64,000 nt of DNA from Streptomyces sp. NBC_00390. GTDB taxonomy: Bacteria > Actinomycetota > Actinomycetes > Streptomycetales > Streptomycetaceae. Shown in pieces: positions 17,852-26,304 of the stretch; positions within the stretch are counted from its first letter, which is position 1; each line of letters opens with the position of its first letter. The stretch lies in NCBI RefSeq assembly GCF_036057275.1, contig NZ_CP107945.1, positions 124,001 to 188,000 of the forward strand, given 5' to 3'. Below the pieces are notes generated by a model. The model worked only from the letters and a program-made list of their open reading frames with translations. It searched no databases and had not been told where the DNA came from. Made by a program: the position numbers and the translations under genes.

Positions 17852-18280
17852 ATGTCAGCGATCAAGAAGTTCCAAGTCACCTTCGACTGCGCAGAACCTG
17901 AGCGCCTCGCTCGCTTCTGGTGCGAGGTGTTGGGGTACGTCGTACCGCCGCCACCGAAGGGGTTTTCCACCTGGGACGATTTCAAGCGCTCGCAGCCACC
18001 TGAGCAGCGGGATTCATGGTTCGCCTGCATAGATCCCTCAGGAGTGGGCCCGCGACTGTACTTCCAGCGCGTCCCCGAAGGGAAGGCCGCCAAGAACCGG
18101 GTGCATCTTGATGTGCGGGTCGGCACCGGGCTCGTGGGTAAAGAGCGCCTCGCCGCACTTGAGGCCGAATGCGCACGACTGGTCCCGCTCGGCGCGGTAC
18201 ACGTGCAAACGCTGTATGACGGCAATGACTCGTGCATCCCGATGCAGGACATCGAGGGCAACGAGTTCTGTATCGACTAA
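17852..18280 (+). CDS. VOC-superfamily protein (glyoxalase-like), 142 aa
   Basis: The frame reads QVTFDCAEPERLARFWCEVL then GYVV near the start, SWFACIDPSGVGPRLYFQRV in the middle and MQDIEGNEFCID at the end. This is the single-module VOC fold of Streptomyces proteins related to glyoxalase and bleomycin resistance proteins; the FDCAxPxxLAxFWxxxLGY start and the DPEGNEFC end are diagnostic. Metal or substrate is unknown. The ATG at 17852 was chosen because family homology begins there; the ribosome binding site is poor. It runs against an IS5 remnant that starts about 65 bases past its stop on the opposite strand. Confidence 0.85.
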   Translation: MSAIKKFQVTFDCAEPERLARFWCEVLGYVVPPPPKGFSTWDDFKRSQPPEQRDSWFACIDPSGVGPRLYFQRVPEGKAAKNRVHLDVRVGTGLVGKERLAALEAECARLVPLGAVHVQTLYDGNDSCIPMQDIEGNEFCID

Positions 18281-18344
18281 CCGTTCTCTGAGCCGGAGAT
18301 GTGGGGAGCCGCCTCCCTTGGACCTCTCTGGTCTCGCATGGGGC

Positions 18345-18737
18345 GGGAGTTGTCCCGTGAGGGCGACGTTGTGCAGCCGGGCGATGCCGAGCATGGCAGT
18401 GTGAACGCCATCGCCTTTCAGACGGCAGTCGCGAAGGATCTTCCAAGCCTTCATCCGCGCGAAGACGTGCTCGACGCGGGCCCGGACCTTGCGGTGGGAG
18501 GCGTTGTGCTCCTCCTTCCAAGCCGGCAGTTCGGTCTGGCCGCGTTCACGGCGGTGCGGGATGAGCAGGCCGGTGCCCCGGTAGCCGCCGTCCCCGATGA
18601 CCGTGGCCCGGCCGACGGCGGCCTTCGCACCGGAAAGTTCCCACGCCTTGCAATCGTTGCGGTTGCCCGTGACCGGCCGGCCAACGGTGACGACGAGTCG
18701 GGTGCCGGCGTCGATGATGACCTGGTGGTTGGTCGCG
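18345..18737 (-). pseudogene. IS5-family transposase, C-terminal half only
   Basis: Reading on the minus strand: VIIDAGTRLVVTVGRPVTGN, RNDCKAWELSGAKAAVG, VIGDGGYRGTGLLIPHRR, RVRARVEHVFARMKAWKILR then DCRLKGDGVHTAMLGIARLHN. These are the second Asp (GDGGY) and Glu (VEHVFARMK) regions of a DDE transposase of the type found in Streptomyces IS5-group elements. A TAG precedes the first residues at about 18738 and the first Asp domain is missing, so the element is truncated. Inverted ends are not identifiable. Confidence 0.75.
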
Positions 18738-18989
18738 TACCGGTAGTTCTAATAGGTCATCAGCGAGCCCGAGCGCGGGAGTGCAAGGGTCGCCAGGCGA
18801 CGTGGAAGCCTGCCGCCGTTCTGGGACTGGATCCCTGTGGTCAGACCGGCTCCGCCTCGCCCTGCCGGGCGGAGACCTTCGGTAGTTCCGGGACCTTGAT
18901 CTCTCGTCAAAGACCGGTCCCGCCCGGCAGAAGCTCGGACATCACCGGCTTTCATGTCCTCAGCCCGCCGGCAGGGGCTGGCCTCTCAG

Positions 18990-19196
18990 CAGTTCGCGAG
19001 CCCATGAGCTCTCCGTCGCCGTCGCCTCCAACGAGTCCTTCGGCGGCTGGACCAAGACGTTCACCGACCCCCGCCTCTGCGCGGCCCGGCCATCGTCGAC
19101 CGACTCACCTTCAACGGCACCATCATCGAGACCGGCACCGACTCCTACCGACTTGCCAGCACCCGAGCACGCGCCGAGCACGCTGAAGCCGGCTGA
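18990..19196 (+). pseudogene. IstB (IS21 helper ATPase), last ~65 residues, frameshifted
   Basis: ELSVAVASNESFGGWTKTFT, then DPRLCA, a frameshift near 19085, and IVDRLTFNGTIIETGTDSYR, LASTRARA, ending in TGA at 19194-19196. This is the end of IstB-type ATPases (SNxxFxxWxxxFxDxxLAxAxVDRLTFxxhIIetgxxSYRL). The Walker region and the transposase partner are absent. Confidence 0.7.
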
Positions 19197-19260
19197 CCGG
19201 AGTCCCCTGCTGGTCCTCTGCCCCAAGGGGCAGCGGACCAGCCAAGCCTCATGACCTGCT

Positions 19261-19800
19261 TCATCCTCCGAGTGCGAACGACGCTCGTTCTTGCCACTTC
19301 GTGCCGTCGTGCACGATGAGTTCAACCGACGAGACGTGAGACGTGAACGGGAGCCTGCCGGCGAGGTCGGCCTCGATCTCCTCCATGACGGCGCCTTCCT
19401 GACCTTGAGCGATGGTCAGGTGCGGCACGATCTCGGCGAACCGGCCGCCATACGGCGGAACCTCAGGCCAGCGATCAGCGATCGCCTCCGTGAGCTGCCG
19501 CAACTGCGTATCAGGCTCGGGGACGAGATACAGCACTTCCGGGAGTCGTCCACATCTCTCGAACCGCAGGTCAAAGGCCTGGTAGCTTCCCAGCACGTCC
19601 GCGAGAGCGGAGTAGACGAGCGCATCTCTTCGGCTCTCGTCGAGGAACGGGAAGAGCACGGTGACATGGGCTGGAACCCCGGCCTGGGCTGAGGGGTCGA
19701 GCCGTTCACGCCACCCGCGGACGGACGGCTCCGCCTCGGGGATCCGGACGATGAGCCCCGTCTGGCCCGCCTGAAACGCACTGGTGCTGTCATCTGCCAT
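19261..19800 (-). CDS. 2H phosphoesterase (2'-5' RNA ligase family), 179 aa
   Basis: Two HxT motifs define the family: HVTVLFPF (His45) and HLTIAQG (His127), about 80 residues apart, each at the end of a strand. Members cleave or ligate 2'-5' or cyclic phosphodiester bonds in RNA or nucleotides; in Streptomyces the substrate is unknown. The ATG at 19800 fits the family start (MADDSTSAFQAGQTGLIVRI); an upstream extension lacks protein character. Complete at 179 residues. It stands alone, reading toward the IS21 remnant. Confidence 0.85.
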   Translation of the reverse strand: MADDSTSAFQAGQTGLIVRIPEAEPSVRGWRERLDPSAQAGVPAHVTVLFPFLDESRRDALVYSALADVLGSYQAFDLRFERCGRLPEVLYLVPEPDTQLRQLTEAIADRWPEVPPYGGRFAEIVPHLTIAQGQEGAVMEEIEADLAGRLPFTSHVSSVELIVHDGTKWQERASFALGG

Positions 19801-19829
19801 GACACCGCATGGTGTCACCTCTGCCCGCC

Positions 19830-20040
19830 CCGTCGCGGGGCCGAAGTGCGGCAAGGAGCCGCACCGGACCAAGGGTGCACACCCAGGAACCGGTCACGGC
19901 CCCGACGGCGTCGGCCAGGTGATCGGTCATCGCAACGTGGACGGCGGTGTCGGCGCACAGTGCTGCCCACTCCGCATCCAGGCGGTCAAAGATTCCGCCG
20001 GCGGTGAGGGGGGTGCTGTACCTCGAGCACGGCACGTCTC
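19830..20040 (-). pseudogene. Fragment of an unknown gene
   Basis: Minus-strand text FDRLDAEWAALCADTAVHVA then MTDHLADAVGAVTGSW has real protein character and resembles the N-terminal helices of a Streptomyces hypothetical family, but after about 60 residues it becomes arginine-rich nonsense. I cannot name it. Likely a decayed gene between the 2H and AraC genes. Confidence 0.3.
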
Positions 20041-20170
20041 CTTTCGGATCTCGTGTCTCCTCGGACTGGCTTGCCCGGCTCCCTGAAAGAGCAGGTGAAA
20101 GGCTTGCCCATGTGCTGGGCAAGCCGTCCGTGACCGATCGGGCAAGCCTCCCCGGGGGCTGGGCAAGCCC

Positions 20171-20186
20171 CCGTGACCGGTCACGG
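20171..20186. terminator. 16-bp perfect palindrome after the AraC gene
   Basis: CCGTGACC-GGTCACGG lies five bases past the stop of the AraC-type gene on the minus strand. It could serve in termination or be a protein site; it has no loop. The 60 bases beyond it repeat GGGCAAGCC three times. Confidence 0.35.
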
Positions 20187-20191
20187 CGGGG

Positions 20192-21196
20192 TCAGAGCGA
20201 GGGGCCACGCTCCTCGGCCTTCCGGCCGGTCCGGGCAGCGGGCGCGCCCTGTCCGCGGTACTCCTGAGGCGTCAGACCGTACGCCGCGCGGAAGGCTCTG
20301 GTGAAGCCGGCAGGGCTGCTGTATCCCCATCTCGCCGCGACAGTCCGGATTGGCATGTCACGGCTCAGAGGGTCGGTCAGTTCGCGGCGGCAACGCTCCA
20401 GCCGGCGTTCGCGAATCCAGTCCGAGACGGTGGTGCCCTGTTCCGCGAACAGCCGGTGCAGCGAACGGACGGACAGGTGGTGGGCCGCGGCGATCGTCAC
20501 CGGGGACAGCTCCGGGTCACCGAGCGAGCGCTCGATGTGGGCGTGGATCCGCACGAGCAGGGCACTGCGACCGCTTTCCTGGGGCATGGCGTTCCCTGCG
20601 GCGATGTGGTGGGCAAGCAGGGCCGTGATGAGGTCGACGAGCACATTGCCCAGCCGTACCGCGTCCGCCGGCCGGTAGTCGGACGGGTCCAGGACGATGC
20701 AGGTTACGTACTGGCTGAGCAGCGCGCCCATACCCTCCAGGGCGGGTAACGGCACTGTGGTGATCCTGTCGATCCGATCGGGCGGCCAGGGGATCAGCGT
20801 CCGGGGGAACTGGACGTGTACGGTCGAGACCGATCCGCCGCCTGGATCGACCGCGTTGCCCCCGAGCCGCCACGCGCCGCACAGCATCACGTCGTGATGC
20901 CTGGTCCCGCCGCTGGGGGCGGGCTGCGAGACGGTGACCAAGCCCCAGTTCACCGGCGGCAGTTGACGACAGCCAGGGGGAACGTGCCGGACGGATTCGG
21001 CCGGTCGGCGTGTCCGGTCCGGGTAGAGGATGACAGCGGACACGCGTACGGCCCCGAGATCCCGCACCAGCACGGTTGTCTGCCTGTCGCCCGTGTGGCT
21101 GACGCGGGCCTCCGAGGGCGAAAGCGGGCCGGCCAGAGGTTCGTGCCAGTGGGCGAGGCAGTCACCCGTCGGCGGCCGGGAACGGTGGTCGGTCAT
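20192..21196 (-). CDS. AraC-family transcriptional regulator, 334 aa
   Basis: The C-terminal ~100 residues are a full AraC/XylS DNA-binding domain: two helix-turn-helix units with AAHHLSVRSLHRLFAEQGTT and AARWGYSSPAGFTRAFRAAY, then GLTPQEYRGQ. The N-terminal ~200 residues fit the AraC_binding_2 type sensor domain (strands such as TTVLVRDLGAVRVSAVILYP). The ATG at 21196 has AGGGGGGAC seven bases upstream. Ligand and targets are unknown: no adjacent gene in either direction looks like an obvious target, the next being a peptidoglycan-binding protein 376 bases upstream in the same direction. Confidence 0.9.
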   Translation of the reverse strand: MTDHRSRPPTGDCLAHWHEPLAGPLSPSEARVSHTGDRQTTVLVRDLGAVRVSAVILYPDRTRRPAESVRHVPPGCRQLPPVNWGLVTVSQPAPSGGTRHHDVMLCGAWRLGGNAVDPGGGSVSTVHVQFPRTLIPWPPDRIDRITTVPLPALEGMGALLSQYVTCIVLDPSDYRPADAVRLGNVLVDLITALLAHHIAAGNAMPQESGRSALLVRIHAHIERSLGDPELSPVTIAAAHHLSVRSLHRLFAEQGTTVSDWIRERRLERCRRELTDPLSRDMPIRTVAARWGYSSPAGFTRAFRAAYGLTPQEYRGQGAPAARTGRKAEERGPSL

Positions 21197-21572
21197 CGTC
21201 GGTCCCCCCTGTGAGTTCTCGTGACGGCTCGTCAACACAGTGCACGGACCGCATGGTTGTGCCCGGTGTCGCTTCCCCGACGCGGCACTCAGGCACAGGG
21301 TAGTGTCCACTTGTTCGAACGGCCCCGGTTCAGGGGCGTACTGGAGCTCCTCAGGCGGCTCCGAAGGACCTCGGTCCGGTTCGGTACACCGCAGCGTGGT
21401 CAGCGGCCTTCCGTCGGGGCAGCGGGACACCCGCCGCCCCCAGGACACGAACTGGTCCGCAAGGTTCACCTGGGAAAGCTCGCGGTGGCCTGACCCATAC
21501 CTTGCCACCGTCAGCCCCGCCTGCCGAGAAGCCCTCCCCGCAGGCGCGAACTTCGGCTGAGGGCGAGGCCTT
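21197..21572. other. 376-base intergenic stretch
   Basis: Lies between the peptidoglycan-binding gene and the AraC gene, both on the minus strand. The minus-strand frame is open through it but reads as low-quality text and has no start signal; probably the AraC promoter region. Confidence 0.4.
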
Positions 21573-22160
21573 CTAGCCTCTCAGAACGGTCCGCTGGTAG
21601 TACTGGATGCGGTCGCCGCCGTGGAAGAAGTTGTACCCCAGGTCCGGCTGCTGGGCGACGGTGAGGAGGTACGCACCGTCGTCCTGATACGTCTCGTCCC
21701 CCCTCAGGAAGTACACCCCTCCGCTTCCCTTGCCGTCGTAGTAGACCTCGTACGAGTCGTTGTAGTGCAGCCAGCGGAGCCGATCGTCGGCCTTGCTCCA
21801 CGTTTCGTTCCCGACCCAGCCGTCGTCGTCTATGCCGTACAGCCGCTGCCACTTGACTGTGGCCGCAGCCGTGTTGGGACCGAACGAACCGTCGATCCCG
21901 GACGCCGGAAGCAGCCCCTCCGCGACGAGGATCGACTGCCACATCACGACCAGATCCGTGTTCCGCGAGTCGGCGCAGCCGTTGCACAGCGAATTGCCGA
22001 GTTCGGAGTAGTGGTCGCCGAAGTCGTCGGTCAGGATTCCCCCGCCGTCGACGAACGTGGTGCCGTACACACCGGAATTCCCAGGGACGGCGTTGGCCGT
22101 GCCGGCGAGCAGGAACATGCTCACGACAGCCGCAAGCACAGCGAGAACCACTCGTCTCAT
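21573..22160 (-). CDS. Secreted peptidoglycan-binding-domain protein, 195 aa
   Basis: The ATG at 22160 has GAGGAG six bases upstream and encodes a signal peptide (MRRVVLAVLAAVVSMFLLAG, cut near TANA-VP). The mature part has a PGBD-1 type helical domain: VVMWQSILVAEGLLPASGID, GSFGPNTAAATVKWQRLYGI and DDDGWVGNETWSKAD, followed by a YYDGKG..VYFLRG beta-rich tail. Such domains bind peptidoglycan or act as targeting modules for cell-wall enzymes; no catalytic domain is present. Two Cys (NSLCNGCAD) may form a disulfide. It is divergent from the tandem secreted pair at 22743-23711. Confidence 0.85.
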   Translation of the reverse strand: MRRVVLAVLAAVVSMFLLAGTANAVPGNSGVYGTTFVDGGGILTDDFGDHYSELGNSLCNGCADSRNTDLVVMWQSILVAEGLLPASGIDGSFGPNTAAATVKWQRLYGIDDDGWVGNETWSKADDRLRWLHYNDSYEVYYDGKGSGGVYFLRGDETYQDDGAYLLTVAQQPDLGYNFFHGGDRIQYYQRTVLRG

Positions 22161-22742
22161 ATCAGTCTCCTCGTCGTCCGATGGCTCAGGTCGTGCGGCC
22201 GGAAGCAGAGGGGTGGTCTGTACCTTCCGACGGCGAGGAGAGTGTCGCCTGCCCGAAGCGCGCTTGTCGTTGTCGCGGAGCGCCAAGCAGTTGCCTGCGA
22301 GCGCCAGTTCGAACGACGGCTTCGCGGGCGGAACGCCTCGCGTCACACCACGCCTCCCGCGGCCTTCACCTGGAACCGAGAACGTCCCCCGAAGGACTCG
22401 GCAATCCGATCGGTGAGCTGGGAGAGGCGACGATCACGCACGCCCGGAGCGGGAAGGAGCGCACACTGCGACGGCGTCCGGGTAACCGCTTCGGCAGGGA
22501 TGCTTTCGCCGCCGACCCCTCGGACGTCGCCTCAATGTCGGCTACATCATTGCTTGTTGACCGCCTCGATCTGGAGCACACTGGCGTCGCTTCACCACAG
22601 GCTCCCCTCGGCGGCACGGGAGACCGCCCGGTCACGCCTGCGCGGTGCCGCCGGCTGCGCCATGCCGGCCAGACCCTGTCCTTGCTCCAACCGCTGCTCC
22701 AGCGGTCCTTCGTGCAGGTACCAATTCATGTGGGGGGAATAC
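22161..22742. other. 582-base divergent intergenic region
   Basis: Separates the peptidoglycan-binding gene (minus) from the tandem secreted pair (plus). Open frames here look like shadows. It should contain both promoters. The last 15 bases hold the GGGGGGAA ribosome binding site of the next gene. Confidence 0.45.
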
Positions 22743-23222
22743 ATGTCCGCACGTCTGCCACGGAAATCTTGGGTGAAAGCCGCCACCGTCTCGGCCCTGA
22801 CGCTGGCCGCGACGTTGGCCGGAGCCGTGGTCGCGCCGACAGCGGCCGTCGCCGACACCGGCGACCGTACACAGACCGTCAGCTGCTCGTCCCTGTGGGT
22901 CAACGACTCCGCCGGAGTGACCCATGCCAGGCTGCAGAACTGCACCGTCACCTGGGGAAAGAACATCTTCGACGGCTCCTACTGGCAGACGGTGAAGTTC
23001 CAGCTCCTCGACTCCCGCACCGACGGCGTCTGCGCCAAGGCACTCGTCATTCCGTCCGACACCGGGGCAAGCGCCTCCTCCAGCGAGTGCAACGGCATCT
23101 GGACGACGAAGACCGCGAACTTCAGCGGCCGGACCCCGAACATCTTCATCAGGATCGCCTACGGCTCCAATTCCACATACGGCAAGATCAGCACCAATGT
23201 CACGCCGCCGTCCGGTTTCTGA
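22743..23222 (+). CDS. Secreted hypothetical protein, paralogue 1 (159 aa)
   Basis: Starts at the ATG at 22743 after GGGGGGAATAC. A Sec signal peptide (KSWVKAATVSALTLAATLAG, cut near AAVA-DT) leads to a ~120-residue mature protein beginning GDRTQTVSC. It has four Cys and a conserved core CTVTWGKNIFDGSYWQTVKF, then LLDSRTDGVCA and GIWTTKTANFSGRTPNIFIR. The family is unknown to me. The next gene, 18 bases downstream, is a paralogue with the same signal and core, so the two are probably co-transcribed. Beta-rich and exported; a role outside the cell is inferred only from the signal peptide. Confidence 0.85.
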   Translation: MSARLPRKSWVKAATVSALTLAATLAGAVVAPTAAVADTGDRTQTVSCSSLWVNDSAGVTHARLQNCTVTWGKNIFDGSYWQTVKFQLLDSRTDGVCAKALVIPSDTGASASSSECNGIWTTKTANFSGRTPNIFIRIAYGSNSTYGKISTNVTPPSGF

Positions 23223-23531
23223 GATGTGAGGGGGAAGGCAATGTCAGCACATCCGCAGAAGAAATCCATGAGGCCCCTGGCGGCCTCCGCCCTGACGCTT
23301 GCCGTCGGAATCAGTGGGGTCTTGCTGCTGCCGACCGCCGCGGCCGCCGACGACGGTGATCGTACGCAGACCGTCAGCTGCGGCACGCTGGAGAGCAAGG
23401 ACTCCAGCGGGATCATCCATGCGAAGATCCGGAACTGCACCGTCACCTGGGGAAAGAACATCTTCGACGGCTCCTACTGGCAGACGGTGAAGTTCCAGCT
23501 CCTCGACTCCCGCACCGACGGCGTCTGCGCC
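22937..23531 (+). repeat. 100-bp identical block in the two secreted paralogues
   Basis: Bases 22937-23036 and 23432-23531 are identical over 100 positions (starting GAACTGCACCGTCACC, ending GTCTGCGCC), including all synonymous sites. The sequence on either side diverges at once. The span given covers both copies. Confidence 0.85.
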
Positions 23532-23711
23532 CGGTCGAGAGTCGCCGGGGAGCACGGCGTCAGGGACTTCAGCGAATGCAACGGCGTCTGGACGACCAAG
23601 ACGGCGAACTTCAGCGGCCGCACCTCGGACATTTTCATCTCCATCGGGTACGGACGCTCAGCGGGCGATCTCACACATTACAAGGGCATGATCGCGCCGT
23701 CCGGTTACTGA
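23241..23711 (+). CDS. Secreted hypothetical protein, paralogue 2 (156 aa)
   Basis: The ATG at 23241 follows AGGGGGAAGGC. Signal peptide (RPLAASALTLAVGISGVLLL, cut near AAAA-DD), then GDRTQTVSC and the same core as its upstream neighbour. The two differ in the middle (CARSRVAGEHGVRDFSEC here) and at the C-terminus (HYKGMIAPSGY versus ISTNVTPPSGF). An exact 100-base block is shared with paralogue 1, far more alike than the flanks, which suggests recent gene conversion or selection on that core. Function unknown. Confidence 0.85.
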   Translation: MSAHPQKKSMRPLAASALTLAVGISGVLLLPTAAAADDGDRTQTVSCGTLESKDSSGIIHAKIRNCTVTWGKNIFDGSYWQTVKFQLLDSRTDGVCARSRVAGEHGVRDFSECNGVWTTKTANFSGRTSDIFISIGYGRSAGDLTHYKGMIAPSGY

Positions 23712-23934
23712 ACCCGATCGCGGCCCGGTCCAGCTCAAGCTCCCATGCGGCAGCGCCCCTCATCGTCCCTGGCGTGGGCATTCGCACCCAGGGGACGCTG
23801 AGGGGCGGGCGCTCGGTCGGTCGTTCTACCTCTGATCTTGCGCAGTGCTCCCTCGTTTAGGGGAAGGTGCAGCGCATCCCGAAACTGCTCCGACCTGTCC
23901 GTGAGCAGGGGTCTGCACTGTCGGCCTCAGCCGA

Positions 23935-24240
23935 CTATGTGGGACGCTGCTGATTCTCGATGTACTTCGGACGACGGTCAGGGGCGCGCCGCCGCAGGAG
24001 GCGGCGAAGTGGGAGCCGGACCGGAAGTGTCCGCCCCACAGGTAGCGGTGTACGTGGGTGTCGTACTCCTTGCGCAGGTAGCGGGAGGACACGCCTTCGA
24101 GGCTGTTGACCAGTTTGGGGAGCTGGACCTTGGGCGCGTGGTGCACGAGCAGGTGGACGTGGTCCTCTTGCCCGTTGAACTGCTTCAGCTCGGCCTCGAA
24201 GTCTGTACACACCTCGCGCTTGATGCGAAACAAGGAAGGT
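23935..24240 (-). pseudogene. IS200/IS605 TnpA (Y1 HUH transposase), truncated
   Basis: Minus-strand text: VCTDFEAELKQFNGQEDHVH then LLVHHAPKVQLPKLVNSLEG, VSSRYLRKEYDTHV, HFAASCGGAPLTVVR, and after a frameshift near 23968 KYIENQQRPT. The HVH metal motif and the final helix with the catalytic Tyr are recognisable. The N-terminus (about 40 residues) is missing and the frame is broken, so it cannot be active. No TnpB follows. Confidence 0.75.
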
Positions 24241-24654
24241 GTCGATGACACCGCTGGATCTGCCGGCCAGGCAACATGTGGCCCCGTGATGAAGGAAGCC
24301 GGCTTCAAGAAGTCCGGCCGCGCATCCGGATCGTCGCCAATAATGGCGGCAATGGGCGGGTGGGTGTGGTTCGACGACTGGCTACCGCCGAGTCGGACGC
24401 TGGGCGTGCACGCGGTCGGCTTCGCCCTCCTGGACGTTGAGGAGGTGCTGGTAGGCGAACTGGGTGTGTCCGCTCTGACGGCCGTGCCTGGCGTGGTGAC
24501 GTGTGTGGCCGCTCGGCGGCACCGTCCCCGCCCTGCTGGACCGTGCACGTCGCGCGGTCCCGGGAAGTGCACCTTGCGTGCTTTCTTGATTGGGCCAGGC
24601 GCACGGTGAGCCATGTGCGAGTAACGCCACGTGCGGGTGACGATGGCGGGGCGG
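24241..24654. other. 414-base stretch without a recognisable gene
   Basis: Between the TnpA remnant and the TetR gene. Frames on both strands have mixed quality; one short piece (FAYQHLLNVQEGEADRV, minus strand) may be debris. No gene can be supported. Confidence 0.35.
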
Positions 24655-25209
24655 CTAGTCCAGCAGCCGCTGACTGATCAGGTCCATCACTTCCGCGCGG
24701 CTGCGCTTGCCGTTGTCGGCGGCGTTGAAGTGGTTGCCGATGCGCACAGAGACGGCGAGCAGACAGCGGACCTCGACCTCGTTTTCGTCGGGGCAGAAGG
24801 AGGAGAACAGCGAACGCAGGTAGTCCATACGGCGGTTGTCGACGCGGCGCAGGCGCTCGGCGACGGCCGCGTCGCGGCGGGCCCAGTCGCGGATCGCTAT
24901 ATCGGCGGTGGTGCCCCGCACCGGCCCGTCGGTGGCGGCGACGACGAACAGCCGCTCGAGTCTGGTCCTGGCGTCTCCCCCGCCGCTCTCAACCTGCTCG
25001 ATCACGCTCTCGGTGACCTCGTGTTCCCAGGTGTCGAGCATTTCGGTGAGCAGCGCGCCCCGATTGCGGAAGTACCCGTAGAAACCACCCTTGCTGACGC
25101 CGAGTGCCTGCGCCAGCGCCTCGATCCGGACGGCTTCGGGACCGCCTGCGACCAGTGCCCGCAAGCCTTCCTCGATCCACTTGCCGCGTGGCGTGCGGGT
25201 CGCGCCCAT
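24655..25209 (-). CDS. TetR-family transcriptional repressor, 184 aa
   Basis: N-terminal TetR helix-turn-helix: EAVRIEALAQALGVSKGGFY then GYFRNRGALLTEML. The remainder is an all-helical ligand domain (MLDTWEHEVTESVIEQ; DIAIRDWARRDAAVAERLRR; VDNRRMDYLRSLF). The ATG at 25209 has GAGGAGG eight bases upstream. It is divergent from a DUF2867 gene 95 bases away, and that gap contains two inverted repeats with the same TACG-N4-CGTA core, so it very likely represses itself and its neighbour. Ligand unknown. Confidence 0.9.
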   Translation of the reverse strand: MGATRTPRGKWIEEGLRALVAGGPEAVRIEALAQALGVSKGGFYGYFRNRGALLTEMLDTWEHEVTESVIEQVESGGGDARTRLERLFVVAATDGPVRGTTADIAIRDWARRDAAVAERLRRVDNRRMDYLRSLFSSFCPDENEVEVRCLLAVSVRIGNHFNAADNGKRSRAEVMDLISQRLLD

Positions 25210-25238
25210 GATGTGTGCCTCCTCACGTCCCTGCTCAG

Positions 25239-25254
25239 CATACGGGGGCGTATG
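25239..25254. promoter_or_regulatory. TetR operator candidate 1
   Basis: CATACG-GGGG-CGTATG, a perfect 6+4+6 inverted repeat between the TetR gene and the DUF2867 gene. Confidence 0.65.
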
Positions 25255-25274
25255 GATGGGTCTACGCTCGATGT

Positions 25275-25288
25275 ATACGCCACCGTAC
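25275..25288. promoter_or_regulatory. TetR operator candidate 2
   Basis: TACG-CCAC-CGTA shares the half-sites and 4-base spacer of the repeat at 25239-25254, 36 bases away, and lies 17 bases before the DUF2867 start. Confidence 0.5.
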
Positions 25289-25304
25289 AGACAGGGGCCT
25301 GCTC

Positions 25305-25907
25305 ATGCGACTTCCCCGAACCGCCCACACCGACCGCTCATGGCGGATCCACGAGATCGCCGACGACTTCACGGTCGAGGACGTGTGGGCACTGCCCACC
25401 CCCGGCGGACCCGACGATCTTGTGTGGCTGGTGCGCCAGTTCGCCGAAGGTCTCAGGAGCGGGGTGAAGGGAGAAGGTCCCGTCTCCCGCGTGCTCTTCG
25501 CCGTCCGCTGGAAGCTCGGAGCACTGCTCGGCTGGGACAAGTCCGGTACCGGCATCAGCACCCGGCTGCCTTCCCTGCGCGACCGGTTGCCGACGGACCT
25601 TCGCGAGGGCCCTCAGGGTCCCAACCTCGGCTCGTCCCCGTTCACCTCCCTCTATCAGAGGGACGACGAGTGGGCCGCCGAGATGGGCAACAAGACGGTG
25701 CACGCAGTGATGCACATCGGCTGGGTCCCGGACGGGTCCGGCGGCTACTGCGGCCAGATGGCCGTCCTGGTGAAGCCAAACGGGCTGTTCGGCACCCTCT
25801 ACATGGCCGCCATCAAGCCCTTTCGGTACACCGGGGTGTACCCGGCGCTGCTGCGCTCCATCGGCCGCGAGTGGCAGGCGAACGCCGCCGCGCGGACCGC
25901 GCACTGA
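25305..25907 (+). CDS. DUF2867 protein, 200 aa
   Basis: Starts at the ATG at 25305 after CAGGGGC; an upstream in-frame extension would overlap the operators and is rejected. The text (RSWRIHEIADDFTVEDVWAL, FAVRWKLGALLGWDK, THE segment YQRDDEWAAEMGNKTVHAVM, PFRYTGVYPALLRSIGREW) matches the DUF2867 family of unknown function, often regulated by an adjacent TetR. The domain belongs to the SRPBCC-like helix-grip group as I recall, which suggests a small hydrophobic ligand; that is inference. Divergent from the TetR gene and probably its target. Confidence 0.85.
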   Translation: MRLPRTAHTDRSWRIHEIADDFTVEDVWALPTPGGPDDLVWLVRQFAEGLRSGVKGEGPVSRVLFAVRWKLGALLGWDKSGTGISTRLPSLRDRLPTDLREGPQGPNLGSSPFTSLYQRDDEWAAEMGNKTVHAVMHIGWVPDGSGGYCGQMAVLVKPNGLFGTLYMAAIKPFRYTGVYPALLRSIGREWQANAAARTAH

Positions 25908-26136
25908 CCGACTCCGTCCTCAGCCGACGCGCCGCGCATCTCCGGCAGGTGGTTCACGCACGCAGCCAGAGCCGGATTGCTGCGACGGGTGACGGTGCCG
26001 TGGAAGATGTCACCCGCGGTCAACGGTGGAGCAGCCAACGGCACATAGACAGGGCCAATCCACACGGCCCACCTTGTGCCCGAACGCACCGCTTATCGTC
26101 GAAAGCGTGCGCCGGCAGGCGATGCGGGTCGTGGTG

Positions 26137-26304
26137 TCAGTCGCCTCCGCCGCCCCCGCAGCCGAACCCGCCGCCGTCGCCAGCGCTCAGCCACGAGCCG
26201 GGACGCCGTCGCCTCCGCGACGGCGTGCCAGCTCCGCGCACCGCCGCGATGAACACCACGATGAGGCCGATCCCGACGACGCCCAGAAGTTCCAACGTCT
26301 CCAC
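26137..26304 (-). CDS. Small membrane protein with a Gly-rich tail, 55 aa
   Basis: Starting at the GTG at 26304, with AGAGGA five to six bases in front (an ATG at 26319 is an alternative), the product is a single membrane helix (LLGVVGIGLIVVFIAAV) followed by an Arg-rich stop-transfer segment and a Gly/Cys tail (GGGFGCGGGGGD). Tiny proteins with this layout, a helix then a Gly-rich Cys-containing tail, recur in Streptomyces genomes without known function. Confidence 0.55.
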   Translation of the reverse strand: METLELLGVVGIGLIVVFIAAVRGAGTPSRRRRRPGSWLSAGDGGGFGCGGGGGD

